Positions 6,869 through 9,381 of a stretch of DNA of 9,381 nucleotides are shown one piece after another. The position numbers were made by a program, and so were the translations under genes. The stretch is from an uncultured Clostridia bacterium. Lineage in GTDB: Bacteria > Bacillota > Clostridia > Christensenellales > Aristaeellaceae. The notes beneath the pieces are model-generated. The model was given only the letters and a program-made list of their open reading frames with translations. It made no database searches and was not told the origin of the DNA. Numbering within the stretch: the stretch's first letter is position 1; the number at the start of each line of letters is the position of its first letter. The stretch is from NCBI GenBank assembly GCA_946409855.1, contig CAMJXZ010000109.1:1-9381 (forward strand). The letters are read 5' to 3'.

Positions 6869-6896
6869 GTTCATCGTTAACATTAACGTTAATGTT
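6869..6896. promoter_or_regulatory. LacI-type operator B
   Basis: Contains the perfect 18-base palindrome AACATTAACGTTAATGTT (6879-6896) with a central CG. A second CG core (TCATCGTTAA, 6871-6880) lies 12 bp to the left. Aligned over 28 bases with 6744-6771 it matches at 22 positions. It abuts the -35 box of the rightward lacI-type promoter and lies just downstream of the predicted start of the leftward transcript. It is well placed to repress both. Confidence 0.82.
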
Positions 6897-6897
6897 C

Positions 6898-6926
6898 TTG
6901 TCAGGATTATAATATCATGCTATAAT
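6898..6926 (+). promoter_or_regulatory. Sigma70-like promoter of the lacI-type gene
   Basis: TTGTCA (6898-6903), a 17-base spacer and TATAAT (6921-6926). Predicted transcript start is near 6933, giving a leader of about 60 bases before ATG 6992. A second TATAAT at 6908-6913 could pair with TTAACG (6884-6889, 18-base spacer), a -35 box lying inside operator B. Confidence 0.75.
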
Positions 6927-6937
6927 AGAATTGTCAA
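6909..6937 (-). promoter_or_regulatory. Sigma70-like promoter of the sugar operon
   Basis: On the minus strand TTGACA (6937-6932) is followed by a 17-base spacer and TATTAT (6914-6909). The predicted start is near 6902, about 222 bases before the binding-protein ATG. It occupies nearly the same DNA as the lacI-type promoter on the other strand. The predicted start is just ahead of operator B, which fits repression by blocking. Confidence 0.7.
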
Positions 6938-6991
6938 GGAGTTTTGTGAAATTATTTTCTCCAATTTTATTTCCGGGAGCGCGCTTAAAGA

Positions 6992-8032
6992 ATGAAAAGA
7001 AAGAGCGAAAAAAGAGTAACGCTGCAGGATATTGCCAGGGAAACCGGCTACTCTGTCAACACCGTTTCCCACGCCCTGCGCAACAAAAGCGACATCTCCC
7101 CCGAAACCAGCCAGTCGATCCGCCGCATCGCGGACCGGATGGGCTATTCCATCAACCAGATCGCCAGTTCCCTGCGTTCCGGGCGGACGCATATATTCGC
7201 CGTGATCCTGGGCGGCATGTCCAACCCGTTTTACGGCATCATGGCGGACACGATACAGAACGCCGCCCGGGAAAAGGGCTATTCGCTGATCATCATGTGT
7301 TCCCGGGACGACGCAAAGCTTGAGCTTTCCCTGGTGGAGCAGGCCATTTCCCGCTGTGTGGACGGCGTGCTCCTGTTCCCCACGTCGAGCAGCCAGCCGA
7401 CCATTCAGCGGCTGAAGGCCGCCCACATGCCTTTTGTGCTCATGTCCCGCTTCTTTTCGGAAGGCGAGGCGGACTGTGTTGTGTGCGATGAATTCCAGGG
7501 CGCGTATCTGGCGACCCGGCACCTGATAGAGACCGGGCACCGCAAACTGGCGTTCATTTCATCCAACAACGTCCTGTATTCCAGCGATATGCGGCTTCAG
7601 GGCTTTCAGCGCGCCTGCGATGACGCCGCCATCCCGGTAACGGATCAGTGCGTGTTCATATCATCCCGCAATATCATCGATCACGATCAAATGGATTCCT
7701 GGTATCTGATGCTTGCGGAAAAGCTGAAAAGCCTGAAAGCCAGCGGGTTTGACGGCTTGTTCGTTTTCTGCGATGTGGAAGCCTGGCACGTGCTTTCCGC
7801 CATACAAAAATCCGGCGCGCTGCACCGGAATGACTTCGGCATCGTCGGCTTCGATAATCTGGAGGGTTCCCTGTCATTCCCCATTTCCCTGTGCAGCATA
7901 GACTGCAGCTTTGAACAGATGGCCCGGGCCGGGGTCAAAATCCTGCGGGACCGTATTCACGGCGATTCCCAGCCGCCCGTCAAAATCGTTTGCCCGGTAA
8001 AGCTGGTTTGCCGGAAAAGCTGCATAAAATGA
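6992..8032 (+). CDS. LacI-family transcriptional regulator, probable repressor of the sugar operon
   Basis: 346 residues, standard LacI-family length. The N-terminal helix-turn-helix is VTLQDIARETGYSVNTVSHALRN (9-31). The hinge helix NQIASSLRSGRTH (55-67) includes L61, the residue expected to wedge into the central CG of operators. The periplasmic-binding-protein-like sensor domain starts at IFAVILGGMSNPFYGIMAD (68-86) and includes VDGVLLFP, HRKLAFISS and DFGIVGFDN, usual for sugar-responsive members. It has no signal peptide and acts on DNA. The gene is transcribed away from the sugar operon, and paired palindromes lie between them, so autoregulation and operon control are likely. ATG 6992 is preceded only by GGGAG at 12 bases, a modest ribosome site. 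The inducer is unknown; an arabinose-containing sugar or a breakdown product is a guess from context. Confidence 0.93.
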   Translation: MKRKSEKRVTLQDIARETGYSVNTVSHALRNKSDISPETSQSIRRIADRMGYSINQIASSLRSGRTHIFAVILGGMSNPFYGIMADTIQNAAREKGYSLIIMCSRDDAKLELSLVEQAISRCVDGVLLFPTSSSQPTIQRLKAAHMPFVLMSRFFSEGEADCVVCDEFQGAYLATRHLIETGHRKLAFISSNNVLYSSDMRLQGFQRACDDAAIPVTDQCVFISSRNIIDHDQMDSWYLMLAEKLKSLKASGFDGLFVFCDVEAWHVLSAIQKSGALHRNDFGIVGFDNLEGSLSFPISLCSIDCSFEQMARAGVKILRDRIHGDSQPPVKIVCPVKLVCRKSCIK

Positions 8033-8043
8033 TAAAAAAAGAA

Positions 8044-8069
8044 GCCGGGCGAGCGGCCCGCGGCCTTTT
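8044..8069 (+). terminator. Weak terminator-like hairpin after the lacI-type gene
   Basis: CGGGC (8046-8050) pairs with GCCCG (8056-8060), with a possible extension past a bulge, then CGGCC and TTTT (8066-8069). An alternative pairing AGCCGG (8043-8048) with CCGGCT (8071-8076) is also possible. It sits 12 bases after the stop codon. The stem is short and the T run poor, so the call is tentative. Confidence 0.4.
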
Positions 8070-8146
8070 GCCGGCTGCCCGTATCGGCACAGCCGTGTAC
8101 CGCCTCGCCGCCGCGTTCATCCGTGTGACTGCCGCCGTGTTTATTA

Positions 8147-8175
8147 TTGACAGAATTCGTCCGGCCTGCCACAAT
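8147..8175 (+). promoter_or_regulatory. Upstream candidate promoter for the phosphoglycerate mutase gene
   Basis: TTGACA (8147-8152), a 17-base spacer and CACAAT (8170-8175, four of six matches to TATAAT). It lies 33 bases upstream of a second, similar promoter. Confidence 0.45.
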
Positions 8176-8179
8176 TGCG

Positions 8180-8208
8180 TTGACAATCGCCGCCGATTGC
8201 GATAGACT
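8180..8208 (+). promoter_or_regulatory. Proximal candidate promoter for the phosphoglycerate mutase gene
   Basis: TTGACA (8180-8185), a 17-base spacer and TAGACT (8203-8208, four of six). Predicted start is near 8215, giving a leader of about 40 bases with AAGGAGG (8239-8245) before the ATG at 8255. Confidence 0.65.
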
Positions 8209-8254
8209 GTACCCGGTAAGCTCTCATTTCTGACCCGCAAGGAGGAATTAAGAT

Positions 8255-9381
8255 ATGAAGAAACCTGTAGTGCTGGTGGTCATGGACGGCGTGGGCGAAA
8301 CCCCCGTGGAACTCGGCAACATGGTCCTGAAGGCCACCACCCCCACCCTGGATGAATTCAAGGCCACCTGCCCCTGGCAGTGCATCAAGGCCCACGGCGG
8401 CGCCGTCGGCCTGCCCACCGACGACGACATGGGCAACAGCGAGGTCGGCCACAACGCGCTGGGCTGCGGCCAGATCTATTCCCAGGGCGCCAAGCTCGTC
8501 AACGAGAGCATCGAGTCCGGCGCGATCTATCTGAGCAAGACCTGGCAGGACCTGGTGGGCTCCGTGGCGGCCAAGGGCACGACCCTGCACTTTATCGGCC
8601 TGCTCTCCGACGGCAACGTGCACTCCAACATCTCCCACCTGATCGCCATGCTGCGCGAGGCGAAGAATGAGGGCGTGAAGAAGGTGCGCGTCCACACCCT
8701 GCTCGACGGCCGCGACGTGCCCGCCACCTCCGCCCTGGAGTACATCGGCCAGCTGGAGACGGTGCTCAAAGAGCTCAACGACGCCACCTTTGACGGCCGG
8801 ATCGCTTCCGGCGGCGGCCGCATGCAGATCACCATGGACCGCTACCAGGCCAACTGGGCCATGGTGGAGGCGGGCTGGAACGTGCATGTCCATGGCCAGG
8901 GCCGGCAGTTTGCCTCCGCGGCCAAGGCCATCGAGACCCTGCGCTCCGAGACCGGCGCGATCGACCAGGATCTGCCCGCCTTTGTCATCGCCGAGGACGG
9001 CAAGCCCGTGGGCGCGATGCAGGACGGCGACAGCGTGATCCTGTTCAACTTCCGCGGCGACCGCGCCCTGGAGATCTCCATGGCCTTCGACGGCGACGCC
9101 TCCTTCGACAAGTTTGACCGCGGCGTGATCCCGCAGGTCAAGTACGCCGGCATGCTGGAGTACGACGGCGACCTGCACATCCCGCACAACTTCCTGGTCA
9201 ATCCGCCGCAGATCCGCGACACCCTGACCGAGCTGCTGGTGGCGGCGGGCATCAAGGAGTACGCCGTGTCCGAGACCCAGAAATACGGCCATGTGACCTA
9301 CTTCTGGAACGGCAACCGCTCCGGCAAGGTCTCCGAGGAGCTGGAGGACTACTGCGAGATCCCCAGCGACGTGCGCTCCTT
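8255..9381 (+). CDS. gpmI: 2,3-bisphosphoglycerate-independent phosphoglycerate mutase, partial (3' end beyond window)
   Basis: Interconverts 3- and 2-phosphoglycerate in glycolysis, in the cytoplasm, via a phosphoserine and divalent metals. 375 codons are present; family members are usually 500-560 residues, so about a third is missing to the right. It starts MKKPVVLVVMDGVGE, where D11 is a metal ligand. MGNSEVGHNALG (59-70) carries the catalytic S62. Other expected motifs are LLSDGNVHS (116-124), LLDGRDVPATSA (149-160), GGGRMQITMDRY (186-197), FNFRGDRALE (264-273) and, near the end, SETQKYGHVTYFWNGNRSGK. SEVGHNALG and GHVTYFWNGNRSG are like plant and trypanosomatid enzymes rather than the usual Bacillus or E. 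coli type. AAGGAGG (8239-8245) nine bases before ATG supports the start. Codons end in G or C even more consistently than in the neighbours, as expected for a highly expressed gene. It is a housekeeping gene with its own promoter and is not part of the sugar locus. Confidence 0.94.
   Translation, partial: MKKPVVLVVMDGVGETPVELGNMVLKATTPTLDEFKATCPWQCIKAHGGAVGLPTDDDMGNSEVGHNALGCGQIYSQGAKLVNESIESGAIYLSKTWQDLVGSVAAKGTTLHFIGLLSDGNVHSNISHLIAMLREAKNEGVKKVRVHTLLDGRDVPATSALEYIGQLETVLKELNDATFDGRIASGGGRMQITMDRYQANWAMVEAGWNVHVHGQGRQFASAAKAIETLRSETGAIDQDLPAFVIAEDGKPVGAMQDGDSVILFNFRGDRALEISMAFDGDASFDKFDRGVIPQVKYAGMLEYDGDLHIPHNFLVNPPQIRDTLTELLVAAGIKEYAVSETQKYGHVTYFWNGNRSGKVSEELEDYCEIPSDVRS

Larger units (their letters stand above)
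6681..6991. promoter_or_regulatory. Divergent control region between sugar operon and lacI-type gene
   Basis: This 311-base AT-rich stretch contains two related operator palindromes (6744-6769 and 6869-6896). It also contains a promoter for each direction, and the two overlap between 6898 and 6937. If the leftward promoter is used, the operon mRNA has a leader of about 222 bases that contains both operator sequences. I saw no riboswitch-like motif. No second leftward promoter with good -35/-10 boxes was found near the first operator, but a weak one cannot be excluded. Confidence 0.75.

Noticed and set aside
6827..6880. 17-residue small frame between the two operators, with AAAGGA before its ATG
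   Set aside because: It lies upstream of the mapped-by-eye lacI-type promoter, so no rightward transcript is expected to include it, and it ends inside operator B.
6935..7323. AAGGAG followed by GTG 6946, opening a frame that overlaps the lacI-type gene
   Set aside because: The overlapping frame has no family features, and the LacI protein in the other frame is complete. The AAGGAG would lie at the very 5' end of the transcript.
8144..9292. Leftward open frame of about 382 codons over the gpmI region
   Set aside because: The product is a His/Gly/Val/Gln-rich shadow. The plus strand carries GpmI with all catalytic motifs present so far, a ribosome site and promoters.
1..9381. CRISPR arrays, insertion sequences, tRNA or rRNA genes, phage or defence genes
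   Set aside because: I looked for regularly spaced repeats, terminal inverted repeats with a transposase, tRNA-like cloverleafs and toxin or defence protein motifs, and saw none.

Overview
This window looks like chromosomal DNA of a Gram-positive-type anaerobe, most likely an uncultured or rumen/gut Clostridia lineage. That is inferred from strong AAGGAGG-type ribosome binding sites, a CUT1 sugar importer without its own ATPase gene, sigma70-like promoters, a GC-rich coding style and plant-polysaccharide enzymes. I cannot name a genus from sequence alone.

Layout: (1) Bases 1-493 are comparatively AT-rich at the left and appear non-coding. They hold a terminator-like hairpin near 53-116 and a GC-rich CCGCGG palindrome cluster near 423-508. 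(2) 494-1372 (+) encodes a membrane-anchored or secreted GH16 beta-glucanase-like enzyme, followed by two hairpin terminators. The second (1473-1505) can work in both directions and separates this gene from the convergent operon. (3) 6680 down to 1653 (-) is a four-gene sugar-use operon. It encodes an extracellular solute-binding protein, a MalF-type permease with an N-terminal extension, a MalG-type permease and a GH51 alpha-L-arabinofuranosidase. A strong stem-loop sits between the binding protein and the permeases. (4) 6681-6991 is the divergent control region. (5) 6992-8032 (+) encodes a LacI-family regulator. (6) 8255 to the window end (+) is the first 375 codons of a cofactor-independent phosphoglycerate mutase with plant-type motifs, behind its own candidate tandem promoters.

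How it works together (inference): GH16 cuts a plant or microbial beta-glucan outside the cell. The binding protein and the two permeases import an oligosaccharide, with ATP hydrolysed by a shared MsmX-like ATPase encoded elsewhere. Cytoplasmic GH51 removes arabinofuranose from the imported oligosaccharides. The LacI-family protein probably senses a sugar and controls both itself and the operon.

The best regulatory signal is a pair of related CG-N10-CG operators 125 bp apart. One abuts two divergent sigma70-like promoters that lie on top of each other. The gene families are known. What deserves a second look is the architecture of the control region, the SBP/permease stem-loop, and the eukaryote-like mutase.
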